Assembly (NCBI GenBank): GCA_014529385.2
Contig: CM043952.1
Location: 55,652,619-55,716,618 of the forward strand
Source of the DNA: Adiantum capillus-veneris
Taxonomy: Eukaryota > Streptophyta > Polypodiopsida > Polypodiales > Pteridaceae
Direction: 5' to 3'
Length of the DNA stretch: 64,000 nt
Part shown: piece by piece, positions 32,301-43,803 of the stretch
Layout of the letters: the number at the start of each line of letters is the position of its first letter
Position numbering within the stretch: the first letter of the stretch is position 1
Notes under the pieces: model-generated
What the model saw: the letters and a program-made list of their open reading frames with translations, nothing else
Databases searched by the model: none
What the model was told of the DNA's origin: nothing
Position numbers and translations under genes: made by a program

Positions 32301-33190
32301 TGCTTGCTTTGTATCCTAAATGAAGTTTTGTAAACATCCTCTTCAAACATTTTGACTTAATGTTACCCAAATTTAAGGTCTAAATTAAGTTTTGTAAACA
32401 TCCTCTTCAAACATTTTGACTTAATGTTACCCAGATTTAAGGTCAACTTTGCTAAAAATGTTTGCCTCTTTCAAAGTGTCCAGTAGATCATCGACTTGTC
32501 AACTTTGCTAAAAATGTTTGGCTCTTTCAAAGTGTCTAGTAGATCATCGACTTTGGAAATAGGAAACCTATACTTAATCGTGATCTTGTTTAAATCCATA
32601 TTGACTTTGGAAATAGGAAACCTATTCTTAATCATGATCTTGTTTAAATCCATGTAGCCGATACACATATGAAACGCTCCATTTTTTTCTTAACATGGTG
32701 AACTACTAGGTATTATAAGTCCTCGGTTAAGTAAGTCGTTGATTTGGTTTTGTATTTCGCTATGGACAGTTGGGTGTACACAATAAGATGCTCTACAAGG
32801 AGGTTCACTACTCGTGATAATGTCAATTTTATGTTCTTCAAGGCATGAAGGTGAAATTTCAAGAGGCAAATCATGCATAAAGTAGTCCTTAAAATGTGAG
32901 AGAAAGACATCGTGTGAAGAATGAGGTGGAGTTTTATACTAAGCAAAGAAGTCATTTACAAGAACTAGGTAGGTTTTCCTTGCTTTCTGATGGCTCATTT
33001 GGCTTGTGTATGAGAAAGAAGGGGAAACTATTGATGTTCAAGTGTCTCTTGGATAGAAAAAAATATAGTTCCATGTATGACAGTGAATTTGTGTGTTTTA
33101 TAGTTGATCAGTGGGTTGAAAAACTTGTGTTGGAAAGGCCTTCCCAAAATCATATCAATACCATGCATGTAAGGATCGAGTGAAGCTCAA
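32300..33190 (-). pseudogene. Gypsy protease-RT linker and RT N-terminal fragment (minus strand)
   Basis: From 33180 downward: HGIDMILGRPFQHKFFNPLI matches the linker after Gypsy protease (usual DVILGMPWL). It is followed by SCLEEHKIDIITSSEPPC and HSEIQNQINDLLNRGLIIPS, typical of the start of Gypsy RT, then LNKIMIKNRFPISKV (usual LNKxTIKNRFPIPxID). The catalytic YxDD part is missing. The RT end is scrambled by three successive short duplications (32323-32653). Confidence 0.82.
32323..32653. repeat. Three consecutive block duplications (A-A-B-B-C-C)
   Basis: Block A at 32323-32380 and 32387-32444 (period 64), block B at 32445-32500 and 32501-32554 (period 56), block C at 32555-32608 and 32609-32653 (period 54). 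Each neighbouring ~55-bp block of the RT sequence is present twice, in order, with 1-4 differences per pair. Confidence 0.92.
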
Positions 33191-33518
33191 ACTGCAGATT
33201 CATACTCAGCACTCTGTTCAATTTGCAAATTCAGACTCAGCAGTACATGCTCAAACTACATAGTCAAACATAGTATATAATTGAATTGCAAAATCAAAAC
33301 AATATAGTAAAGTGATGGAGTTGCACACATAGAAGATGTGCAGAAGTTAGAGATGGACAGGATAGCTTTGACACAGTGTTTGTGGGTGCAAAAAATTTGT
33401 ACCCTCTTATGTTTTTCTCTATAGTTATAGTATAGGATTATACAACCATCCAATAAGGGTGCAAATATACAACCGACCAATAAGGGTGTCGACAAGCACG
33501 TGGCCCTTTCTACCAACA
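33191..33518 (-). repeat. Probable 3' LTR of minus-strand Copia (inner boundary at 33518)
   Basis: On the minus strand, GGTGGGAGGT followed by TGTTGGTAGAAAGGGCC at 33518 is a polypurine tract and LTR start. The distal end is not defined; direct short repeats (AACTGCAGATTCATACTCAGC-like) occupy 33185-33260. Confidence 0.55.
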
Positions 33519-34330
33519 ACCTCCCACCAAAAGGCAATGTGCCTAAAGTGGAGGAAAGAATCAACTATGTACAAAGCAAAAAAACACCTATATCTATCCA
33601 ACCCCCATCATCTGTCGGCAATGAGAAAAACTCTCAGCTAGAAGACCCGTTGTGAGAAGGTTTGTAGGATTATCATCGTATGTACCTTGGCAAGATCAAT
33701 GCACTTGTTGTCGATAAGATGATACTTCAACTATATGTGATTTGCCTTTGCATGAAAAAATTCCAAGCTAGCATGATAGCACTCTGACTGTCACAATGGA
33801 GAATCACAATCTCTAAAATGCCAAGCTCTCCCACCAAGCATGAAAGACATAACACCTCCTTGCATGCCTTAGTAGTAGTAGCAACATACTTTGCCTCTGT
33901 TGTAGACAATGCAACACACTTTTGTATCCTAGATATCCAAGAGAGTGCTCCCCCTGTGAACGTGAAAACATACCTTGAAGTAGAAATATGTTGCTACTTA
34001 GTAGTAGCAACATAATTTGCCTCTGTTGTAGACAATGCAACACACTTTTGTATCCTAGATATCCAAGAGAGTGCTCCCCCTGTGAACGTGAAAACATACC
34101 TTGAAGTAGAAACATGTAGTCCACATGACCAACATAGTTTGCATCCGTAAAGCTCTCCACAGATTCCTTCTACTTGCCAAAACAGATGCACAAATCCTTT
34201 GTTCCCTTGAGGTACCTTGTAATAGTACCTCGTAATACCTGTCACTGCTTCTCAATGCTTTTTTCTAGGATTTTCCATGTACCTATTGGTCTTCACACCA
34301 TCTAGCAGCAACAACAACAATATCATGCAC
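33519..34330 (-). pseudogene. Copia RNase H region (minus strand, with 126-bp duplication)
   Basis: From about 34300 downward the minus strand encodes the end of Copia RT and RNase H: degraded TRYYYKVPQG (usual LRYLKGT), ESFTDANYVGHVD with the first catalytic Asp, GALSWISRIQKCVALSTTEAKYVA, ACKEVLCLSCLVGELG, and LHCDSQSAIMLA with another Asp. A 126-bp (42-codon) in-frame tandem duplication (33875-34000 and 34001-34126) repeats the STTEA segment. The polypurine tract and LTR follow at 33518. The RT catalytic core is absent. Confidence 0.85.
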
Positions 34331-34349
34331 CATTCCATAGTTATCTAAT

Positions 34350-36880
34350 AGGCAGATGACTACGAACACACCTCTATCATTTGATGTTGATAATGATTGA
34401 CAGGCAAGCTATCCAAACTTGCACACCTCCATTCTATTCCAATCTGGAAATTCAAAATTTGATAGGCCATATACACATGCATTGCAAGGTAAAAAAACAA
34501 TGGAAATGTTCACTACAAAATCTACGGTCGATCCATCACGCAATGGATGAAGACATTTCTCCACGACTTGTGGCCTCACAAAGCTTAGGAAGGCCTTCTT
34601 CAAATCATTCTCTATCTTGTCCAAACCAAAATGCACAATATGAATATGGTCGCCTCGCTCTCTGCAAATACCCTCAATCAAAACAAGTTAGATTTTGAAA
34701 CACAATGCAACTCCAAATCAATGTTTCCACGTACCGGTTGACGGGTATGTAACCATTGGCAGGTTCGAGACATGCAATATTTGTGTTTCCAAACTTGTTG
34801 AAAAGTCTACCACCTCCTTTGCTGACATTCCACTTCTCTCACTGATCACCAAGAAATGCACAAATTTTAAAGTGACTGAAAAATGTTTGATGTTTGAATG
34901 TAAGTCAAACATACTCACGTTTCTCTTTTATAAGAGCCACCCCCTGTGAACCTGATGCCTCCCCAGAATGCTCCATCTGCAAAGCAATATCGTATAGGTT
35001 ATTTAAGGTTAACCCTAATGATGGGGGTAGGTACTATGTAATTATGAAGGCATTAACTTTGACACCTGAGATGTTGTATCAAACCCCTCCAATTGAGGCG
35101 TTTGGACACTGGACTCTGCTACTGTAGACATTTGAGTGCCTCCACACACTCTATCCTTCACAACATCATTGTGTGCCTTCTCCTCGTTTGGAGGGAAGTA
35201 TCCTTCACCATACTCCAGGAAGCAGGGAAAATCCTAGTAGACTATACTCTAAAGTTGCATGCTATTTGCATTGGGTTAAAAATATGCTCCAATTTCTCAA
35301 TTTCAAGCATTGCCTACAAGCTCTTGACCCCTTTTCTGTTAAACTTGCGAATCCACAACCATCTAATACAAGCAATAATAATGTTAGCATCATATTTTAG
35401 TTCTCTGATGCATTGCAATTGTTTACTTTGCATACCTGCAAAGATACCTTTTTCTTGCATCCGTTGATGCCTTGCTCACCTTAGACTGTGTTCCCTTTTT
35501 CATCACATTTAGCTCATAAGCAAAGGTCTTGCCCTTATGCATCAATTTAGCGTCTTCGATGAACAACTCTAGGTCCAACCCAAGCATCGATTGCAAATGT
35601 ATATTGAGGGTACAATTGTATACATTTTCCGCCTCTCTAAAAATGGAAGATGAAAAAAATTTCATCCTCAACCATTCTCAAAAAACAATAGACTCTCCTG
35701 TTACAACAAAAACAATGAACATGTCAAAATGACACAATCTATCTCCATGACTCGATAATCCAACAACAAGGCAATCAAATGTACCCACCAATCTGAGGAA
35801 TGTTCAAAATCTTAACATCTCTCGGATTACCAGAGGCCATCGCACACAGGATGCATGCTTTTTTGTCTGAGGGAAGAGCTGCACATGCCAACCCATTTAA
35901 TCTTTCCTTCGTTATCCACTTTGGTCGACTGGTCCACTCGTGGCACGTAATGTCCTACACAAAAGTCAAAAGGGGTCAATGGAAACATGCAATCTGAATA
36001 TTTTTTCTATCTTTGAAAGATATCCAAGACCAACCCACCTCCACCATTCATCTTCCAATGCAGGGTCAACAATCACCAATGCATATCTTGTCATTTTTTT
36101 TAGACTGTGTGTGTGCCTCAAAGAATGTTGTTTTGTATCGAGCTTGAAACTCGATCGGAAGCATACTATTTTGCTTTGCTACAATTTTTTTCAAGGCAAG
36201 CATATATTTTTCCTATTGACATGACACTAATGATCAAACAAATTTATGATCCCAATACTTTTTGACACTCAACAATCAAACAATCTAAGAACACGTATTG
36301 GATTAGAAGGTGAGACATTAGTGCGACGGACACATTGTACTAGAACTCCTTCCTCACCCTTTTATCTATGTTTACGTGCATCGAGTTGTATACTACACAT
36401 CACAGTTTCTCCACGATTGCTTCCTTTGAAGCAAAGACCCATTGCCAGCCCCATCCATAGCATGTATGTGTATGATGTGGACATGTATCCTATCTCGTTC
36501 AATCTACAAGAAATTGATGCAATGTTACTCATTAGTCAATCTTACACTAATTCCAAGCAATTGCACACTCAAATACACCAACGAGATGTTACTTGTTTAT
36601 ATGCATCACTATGCTCAACATGTCGGCCTCATTTGACGAATCCACTTTCAGTAGTTCCACTTGAATTCAAGGGTGCAGATCTACATTTTTTTGTACACAA
36701 CACCTAACATCATAAGAAAGGACGATTGTTCAATGCATTTCTAAACATGCTTGCAAATTAACACCATTAACAACATAGCTTACTCTCTTTTAGTACTCCC
36801 GTCCAGGCGGCGAGCCTATGGTTGCCATCCCAGTTATACAACATTTTACCGCACAGGTTGGTCCAACAAGTGTCCTAGAT
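34350..36880. other. Unrecognised 2.5-kb region
   Basis: Several open frames of 60-150 codons exist on both strands (for example 35093-35467 plus, 36246-36707 plus, 35423-35671 minus). None shows a motif I recognise and none stands out in composition. It could be decayed repeat, or introns and exons of a degraded host gene. No function is assigned. Confidence 0.4.
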
Positions 36881-36906
36881 TTCAGCCTCGAACTCCTTGT
36901 TTACAG

Positions 36907-37073
36907 CACGCCACAAGGGATCTTGTCACTAAATTGGTTGCTAAGGGTTTCAAGCAAAAGAAAAGCATGGATTTTGACAAGAGTTTCACGCCATAAGGGA
37001 TCTTTTCGCTAAATTGGTTGCTAAGGGTTTCAAGCAAAAGAAAAGCATGGATTTTGACAAGATTTTCTCTGCA
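36907..37073 (+). pseudogene. Copia RT fragment (KLVAKGFKQK motif), tandemly duplicated
   Basis: KLVAKGFKQKKSMDFDKSF matches the conserved early Copia RT segment (usual RLVAKGYxQxxGIDYxExFSPV). It occurs twice with an ~83-bp period (36907-36990 and 36991-37073). The second copy continues into IVKM and a GA tract. Only this RT piece is present. Confidence 0.85.
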
Positions 37074-37081
37074 ATAGTCAA

Positions 37082-37135
<54 letters not shown>

Positions 37136-37250
37136 ACCTCCGACTTGTTGCAGTTTGTTGTCGAGTCCTAATCAACATTTTCAAGCTTCTTGAAAATTAA
37201 ACAAGCAATAATTTCTACCCAAAATTCCCCTTTACTTTCAAACATAGAGA

Positions 37251-37304
<54 letters not shown>

Positions 37305-37437
37305 TCTTGTTCAATGTAGGATCTCTCGTGCAGACAGGCGGAGATGGTGCTGCTCCACCCTCGGCACGGCCTGTACGCAAGGGTTTCAAGCAAAAGAAAA
37401 GCATGGATTTTGACAAGATTTTCTCTACAATAGTCAA

Positions 37438-37480
<43 letters not shown>

Positions 37481-37613
37481 TCTTGTTCAATGCAGGCTCT
37501 CTCGTGCAGACAGGCGGAGATGGTGCTGCTCCACCCTCGGCACGGCCTGTACGCAAGGGTTTCAAGCAAAAGAAAAGCATGGATTTTGACAAGATTTTCT
37601 CTGCAATAGTCAA

Positions 37614-37675
<62 letters not shown>

Positions 37676-37917
37676 ACCTCCGACTTGTTGCAGTTTGTTG
37701 TCGAGTCCTAATCAACATTTTCAAGCTTCTTGAAAATTAAACAAGCAATAATTTCTACCCAAAATTCCCCTTTACTTTCAAACATAGAGAAAAGAGAGAG
37801 AGAGAGAGAGAGAAAGCGAGAGAGAGAGAGAGAGAGATGGTCTTGTTCAATGTAGGCTCTCTCGTGCAGACAGGCGGAGATGGTGCTGCTCCACCCTCGG
37901 CACGGCATGTACGCAAG
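37024..37917. repeat. GA-punctuated segment array P-Q-R-P-R-P-Q-R
   Basis: Three segment types joined by GA tracts. P (Copia RT piece ending in GA tract): 37024, 37379 and 37556. Q (GATCACCTCCGACTTG..., ~125 bp then GA tract): 37133 and 37673. R (ATGGTCTTGTTCAATG..., ~80 bp): 37301, 37477 and 37837. Copies within a type are almost identical. GA tracts lie at 37085-37132, 37255-37300, 37441-37477, 37617-37672 and 37795-37836. The pattern fits repeated exchange between GA tracts. Confidence 0.92.
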
Positions 37918-38504
37918 GGACATGAAAACATCTACCACTCTGTTTTTCTTCCTCTCTCTCCACTACGTCATCTGTCCACATGCAGAGACTTTAATAGCCA
38001 AGAGGCCTCAAAGATCTATCCGAAGAGAGAGAGATTGATTTGAACGAGACCTCTTCACTTTTCCTTTCAAATCGTTTTCTTTCTCGTTAGCATCTATTGT
38101 GATTCCCCTTGAAAAAACTTGAGTACCACCCTTGTTGAGGGAGACCCAATCTTCTTATGGAGAAATGCAAAAACGAAGTCTTGGAAGAGGCTTCTGAGAT
38201 TAAACAAGTGACAGAATCACGAGGCCTGCCTAAAGGGTTCAAATTGAAACAATGGTTACACATATTTTAAAAAAATACATAAACTAATGAGTAGTACTTT
38301 CCTGCACACTTGTTCCCCACCGTTGTCTAGACACGTCCCGGGCTGCATCTACACTTGTCCGAGGAGATCAAGAGGCCTGTTAGTATTATTGGCTTGAACG
38401 GCCATCATCACCATTATTACATGCACATCATAGCAACTATAGAGGACTCGTCTTGCTAATGATGTAGAAGGGGCTCACCATAGCATGATTCAGCGCCAAC
38501 CTAA
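37918..38504. other. Unclassified spacer
   Basis: No recognised feature between the GA array and the MITE. Confidence 0.4.
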
Positions 38505-38513
38505 AAGTTAAAA

Positions 38514-38993
38514 GGGAAATTACTGAATTACCCCTCTAATTTGTGGAAATTCCCAAAATACCCCTCAAATTTCAAAAACTCCCAAAATACCCTTGTATCT
38601 ATTTTGGTTGGATTGTTCAAGATTTTCTAACCTTTATTCCTTTATAACGATTGACATCCGTTTTTGCGTGCTTAGCATGTAATTTTTCGACCAAAAAAAA
38701 GTAATTATTCTAAAGATAATGAAGCAATTCATCTCCAAAGCCTACATAACCAACTCAACTTCTAGATTTAGCATCTTATCTTTTATTGATAGACAATCGG
38801 TCTTCTTATGAAAAGCTACAAATTCTTTTATCTTTGGCAAAATTCAATCTCACAACCAGGGGTATTTTGGGAATTTCGGAAAATTTGAAGGGCATTTGGG
38901 GAATTTATGACAAAATATTGGTGGTGTTTTGGGAAATCTGAGGGGTATTTTGGGAATTTTCACAAATTAGAGGGATATTTTGGTAATTTTCCC
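38514..38993. mobile_element. MULE-type MITE, copy 1
   Basis: 480 bp, non-coding. Long terminal inverted repeats of about 60 bp start GGGAAATTAC (left) and GGGAAAATTACC (right, reversed). A perfect 9-bp target duplication AAGTTAAAA lies at 38505-38513 and 38994-39002. Long inverted repeats plus a 9-bp duplication are the hallmarks of Mutator-like elements. The subterminal motif GGGTATTTTGGGAATTT recurs. A second copy begins at 63641. Confidence 0.9.
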
Positions 38994-39002
38994 AAGTTAA
39001 AA

Positions 39003-39832
39003 TTTCATCATTCCTTGGATGCCTTGTTTTTTATATAAATGTTGGCTTACACCGTTCACCAATGAAAGAATTTGTATTTCAATAGAGATAACCCCTCACC
39101 GGTAGTTTGGAAGTTTGGAAATATTCAAAGGGCATTTTGAGAATTTCGAAAGAATACGAGGGATATTTTGAGTATTTTTTAGATTTGAGAAGTTTCTACA
39201 ATGCCCGTGGCTCTATGTTGGACTACTGCAACAAAGAATTCTTCTCGACCCCGGCATTTTGTAAGTTTAAAGGATGTCCGCTTTTGTATTGCTTTTGAGT
39301 GCAAAACCTTCAAATAAAATCAATTTAGCTTCTACATAAAAGTAATTTTCATTCTCTTTGTGAGATGCATCAATGTTTCAACGTTTGGGTCAAAGCTATG
39401 ATCTTTCTCCCAAACCATCAATAGTGCATGTGCCCATCTTGTCGCTGTCGTCACCTACAAGGGGAAGGGGGAAGCGGTCGTCGCCTTGCCTACGAGGAGC
39501 CCGGAGCAAGGAGGCTCACAGGGGTTGTCTGCGATAGGAGGACTGGTCGGGGTTGGAGATTTAAAGATGACGGGGAGGCTTTGTCTTGCGTGGTGGGGGT
39601 CTGCCTCGAGCGGGCACTCGGCCACCACACACTGCTGCTCCGGTTGCTCCCATGCCACCCTTATTTTTGAAGTGGGAGTTGCTTCTATCCCACCTACTCC
39701 ATGGGAGGAAATGGACACACGCTTCTTCTCGGCTAGTTTCGACCACTCTGCGCGACGAGTGACAGACGCCTTGAGCTACTGGCAACGAGACCTCCGTTCG
39801 ATGGGGCTTGGCCTCCCTCATGGCCTACGGTG
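39003..39832. other. Spacer with a GC-rich island (about 39430-39830)
   Basis: The first part has MITE-terminus-like text near 39130 (GGGCATTTTGAGAATTTCG). From 39430 to the Gypsy LTR the sequence turns markedly G+C rich and CpG-containing (GTCGCTGTCGTCACC, CGAGCGGGCACTCGG), unlike the surroundings. Open frames of 80-122 codons overlap on both strands, as expected from GC richness; none has a recognisable domain. It may be a remnant of a host gene or a foreign repeat. Confidence 0.45.
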
Positions 39833-40861
39833 TGTCATAAAAACTAATATCTAATACTCCCAAATGATTTTCTCATGTTAAACTAATCATTTAATATGGG
39901 GGAAGTGCGAGGGGAGTAAAAGCTAGAATATTGGTAAGACTACCAGACCGGTCCCTGTCAGGGATCCAAAGGAGGGAAAATAGGGATCCAAAGGGGGAGA
40001 ATCTCCAAAAGAGCAATGTGCTTCAATGGGGCTTAAAAGACCTAAGGTTCAGCTCCATTAAGAGTTCCATAGGCTAAGGTTCCAAAAATTAAATCCTTTA
40101 TCCAATGGCCAAAGCAAGGGGAAAATTGGATGGTCTTAGGAAGACTAAAAAGTCTTCCCACATCCCTAGAAAGGAGGGGATGAGCCCTTATTGTAGGGGA
40201 TGAGAGAGAAACACACACACACTCCAAGGCTCCCCCTCCTTTACACAAAGGGAATATTGGACATACATACAACTCATGTGTGCAATAAGAACTCCATCTC
40301 CTTCTCCAACATTGAGAAGCGGAGGCCTACACCAACAACTCTTGGCTATGCAAATCCAACCAAGAGCCAAGATTCAATGGCATGCTCATCTCCTCTACCA
40401 TGCTAATTACTAAGCTAATCTATGCTATTAGAGTGATTATGTGAGGAGAATAATTCTTTCTCGTAAGATACATCTAGCTCTTACCATTTTTGAAGGTGTG
40501 TGAGGTCTTGGGACTGAGGCTAGGGACTTTTTCAAGCATAATTTGGTGCATGAAGCTTCCATCTTCATTGCACTAACGAGATTTGTCAAGGAACACAAGA
40601 ATTGTATTGTACAAAAGTCTCGTTTGATGGAAGAAGCTACAATACAAAGCCTTTATGGAGGGGGGACCGGCTCTATGTAAATCCGGTCCTTAAATGTTGT
40701 CAATTGTTCTATTTCTCTCTCTTTTTGAGTATTTCTAACGCCAAATTAGCTAAATGTAATCTGTTATGTTTCTTTCTCAAATTAAGTACTCTCTCTATGC
40801 TCATTAGGAACTTGTTATCAATTTTTGCTACACACAAGTTACTAGTGCATTAAATGTAACA
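39833..40861 (+). repeat. 5' LTR of Gypsy
   Basis: 1,029 bp from TGTCATAAAAACTAATATC to GTAACA. It is shorter than the 3' LTR because about 440 bp near 40260 (between AGGGAATATTGGAC and the CATGTGTGCAATAAG motif) are missing. Confidence 0.9.
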
Positions 40862-40862
40862 T

Positions 40863-40874
40863 TAGTATCAGAGC
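40863..40874 (+). promoter_or_regulatory. Primer binding site of Gypsy (initiator-Met type, one mismatch)
   Basis: TAGTATCAGAGC follows the LTR; the canonical site is TGGTATCAGAGC. Confidence 0.75.
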
Positions 40875-41271
40875 TATTGGTTTCTGTTTTCTTGCTCAAG
40901 AAGAGAGGTCCTCAAGCTTGCTACAAATGGTTGGTGTCATTTATTGCAAAAGAGTAAGTAGAATAGGGATTTTTCATCCTTGAAGCACGCCTGCTTTATG
41001 CAGTTAATGGGGATACCGTCGAGAGCTATGGTTTAACAATGGAGTCCTTCAGGGCTTGCCTATGGCTTAACCATTATTAAGCTATTAGAAGCTTGATAGG
41101 AGCCGGTGATGTCTTGTCTCTGTTGAACCCTCTCTTCTATTCCTTGTAGTTAAAAATATTTGAGCCACGGGTATAGATGCTTGAATGCTAATCTTTGAAG
41201 GTAAAGAGGAGTAGCAACTAGGGCTTGAAGTGCCAAAGTACAAGTAAAATTTACACCTAAAATTTGCTAGT

Positions 41272-42465
41272 ATGGATGACAAAGGAAAAGAAATTGAAAC
41301 GAATGTTGATAGCTTTGATTTTGTTAATGAAAGAGCAACTAATGATGCCCCTATGCTTGTAAATTATCTTGTTTCTAGGCTTCAACAAGCCCTGGGAAAT
41401 ACATCCCTCTAAGGTGAAGTGCTACAACAATTGGGCACCCATGGTATTCTCCAAACTCCCCACCAAGAAGAGAGAGTACCTAGGAAGCCTCCTTGTGAGA
41501 CTTCCAAAAGAGGACTCTCTTTGATAAGGGAAGAGGAGGAGGATCCATATGAAGGGCTCAAAAGTTTACTACTTGATGATGCATCTCTCTCTCAAAGGAG
41601 AACGCAAGTTTCAACGATAGAGCCCCCACCTAAAGAACGAGAAAGAAGTGAGTCTCCTGCCACCTTGGCAGAGATGGCTCCATGAAGATGGCGGGCAAAA
41701 CGCTCTCCAACACCCCCTAAATGGAGAAGACCGTCGCATACTTCTCTACACCATAATTCAAAGAGAGAAAACAAGAGAAGAAAAAGGCGAGAAAGAGGTC
41801 ACCCTCTTCTCCATCTTCTTCATCCTCTTCCTCTTCTAAAGAAAGTGATGGTGTAGACAAGGAGGAACAAGGGAAGAAAAAGGCGAGAAAGAGGTCACCT
41901 TCTTCTCCATCCTCCTCATACTCTCCCTCTTCTGAAGAAAAGTGATGGTGCAGCTCTTGAACCACCTAAAAGAAGAGGCCATAGGAGATCCTATGCCACC
42001 TAGAAGAGGTCGTCCAAGCTCAAAAATTTTAAAGAGGGAGGAAAGAACATCTCTTTCCTTACCTACGATGGCACTTTTGGTGCTACGAACAAAGTCTTGG
42101 CCTTTATCCAACAATTCGACACGGCGTTTGGAGATGAGGGCTTCACAGAGTCCTCTAAGCTACGTCATGTAGCCATGCATTTTCAAAAGTCCGCTAGACA
42201 AGTCTATGAGCAAATGGTGAAGCTCCACAAACATGGAAAGATTTAAGAGCTTCCATCATGAAGCAGTTTTGGGCTACCAATGCCAAAGACAAAGTACTTA
42301 CTGAATGGCAAAGCTGAAGCTCTCTCTTTAGGAATCTATTCACAAATATGTAGACAAGTTTTGGGATTTACACCTCAAGGCTACTGTCTTCAAAAAGATG
42401 GATTTTGGAGAGAAAAAACAACAATTTTGTGCGGGTTTAACCGAGGATATGGCAGAGTATGTTAA
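41272..42465 (+). pseudogene. Gypsy gag, N-terminal and capsid part
   Basis: Starts at ATG 41272 (MDDKGKEIET) with one in-frame stop near 41411. After an acidic N-terminus comes a 96-bp in-frame duplication (41784 and 41880) giving two KKARKRSPSSPSS units, basic and Ser-rich, possibly nuclear-localising. The capsid follows: TFGATNKVLAFIQQFDTAFG, KLRHVAMHFQKSARQ, then an FWATNAKDKVLTEWQ-type segment. These are conserved in chromovirus gag. Several frameshifts are present. The coding sequence is cut at EDMAEYVN by a TTAA-flanked element and resumes in frame at 43808. Confidence 0.82.
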
Positions 42466-43803
42466 CACTAGAATGGTAACCTAACAGGACATAAAAGTGT
42501 CCTTTCAGGGTTTTGGGAAAAAATTCCAAAACCATAGTAGATCCACTCATTTTGAAAAATCCTTTCATGAGCTTATAGTTCAATAACTACTACATATGGA
42601 AAAAATAAGAAACTTGTAATTTTTCTCATCCCTTGGTCACTACAAGCCTCCAAAGTTGATGGACCAGTGCATTTTGCCCAAAACAGCAATTTCTTACGAT
42701 TGATTGCATATAAATAAGAATGGGGATTTTTGTAGGACATGAGATAAAATGCCCCGTTAACTTCAATGGGTTGGTGACCAAAACATATGGTTGCTTTTAC
42801 CTCACTATTTTTTTTTGGGCAAAAAAAATAGGTACAAAAAAGTTGCATTTTTGCCATTCTGCGGACCTATCATCAAAGTTTCTATAGTCACGCTCAATAC
42901 AGATACTATATACATGTTTTCTTAGTTCCCTTTGAGACTTTGGATTCAAAAGGAGCCATGGAGCATGTCAAAAGGATAATAGGTCTCTTACAATTGGAAC
43001 CTTGGGGGCAATGATAAAGTGCTAAATACAGCAAACATGAAAAAACTGGGTTTAGCATTATGACCTCTAGAAACCCATAGAAACTACTCAATATCTAGCC
43101 AAGTTTGTAGTCTATGATTAGATATGGTTACTACCTACAAAATACACACAATTGGCCTAAGAACTAGCAATATTGAGAAAGTTATACTTGCTACTCTAAA
43201 ATGTATTGTATTCCTCAGCAATCAAAAAACTCAACCATCATCATATACTATGCTATATAGCATATTAGGTCCCCCAAAACTGAAGGAAGATTAGCTTTAT
43301 GTTATACATTACACTTACACAATCAAAATTGAATTTGGATATCAAGAAAGCCACCAAAAAAATCATAAAAGTGCTAATTTTGGCCCAAAAACAGGATTAT
43401 GCAATTCTTGTAAATTGGTCATAACTTTCAATTTTAACACTTAGCTCTCCCTACAAGCATCAAAACATGTTGAGAACTATGAAGGCCTAACCTCTAGCCA
43501 TCTAAACCTCACAAACATGATGTTTAGAGTGGTATAGTTGCCAAAAATTGAAAAAAAACCAAAAACAGGACCCGTTTTTCCACACAGTTTAGGTTCAAAA
43601 ATGTTGTGCAAGAGTAAGGTTAATGGTGATATCGATACTCCAAAAAAAAATGCTAAGTTTTTTTCAGCTCATAAGGCAACTTTGTGGATATATAGCACCT
43701 AAAAATTCATTTTCATACTCTTCAAATAATTCAAGCAAAATGGTCACTTAACAGGACACAAAAGTGTCCAAGGACATAAAAGTGTCCTGTTACCATTCTA
43801 GTG
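42466..43803. mobile_element. TTAA-flanked DNA element (piggyBac-like termini), non-autonomous
   Basis: 1,338 bp with a perfect 15-bp terminal inverted repeat CACTAGAATGGTAAC, flanked by TTAA on both sides (42462-42465 and 43804-43807). Deleting it with one TTAA rejoins the gag frame exactly. Subterminal inverted motifs GGACAtaaaagTGTCC occur once at the left (about 42485) and twice at the right (about 43753 and 43772), an asymmetric arrangement recalling piggyBac ends. No transposase is visible. TTAA duplication is diagnostic of piggyBac; a 2-bp TA duplication with ends ACACTAG...CTAGTGT (Tc1/mariner style) gives the same empty site and cannot be excluded. CACTA elements make 3-bp duplications, which does not fit. 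Confidence 0.8.

Noticed and set aside
34350-36880. Host gene with exons on the plus strand
   Set aside because: Open frames exist but no domain, splice pattern or codon signal that I can defend.
39428-39854. Protein-coding gene in the GC-rich island
   Set aside because: Long frames overlap on both strands, as expected from GC content; no known motif and no clear start or stop context.
42466-43803. CACTA (En/Spm) transposon, suggested by the CACTAG ends
   Set aside because: CACTA elements make 3-bp duplications. Here the flanks give TTAA on both sides (or TA), and only these restore the gag frame.
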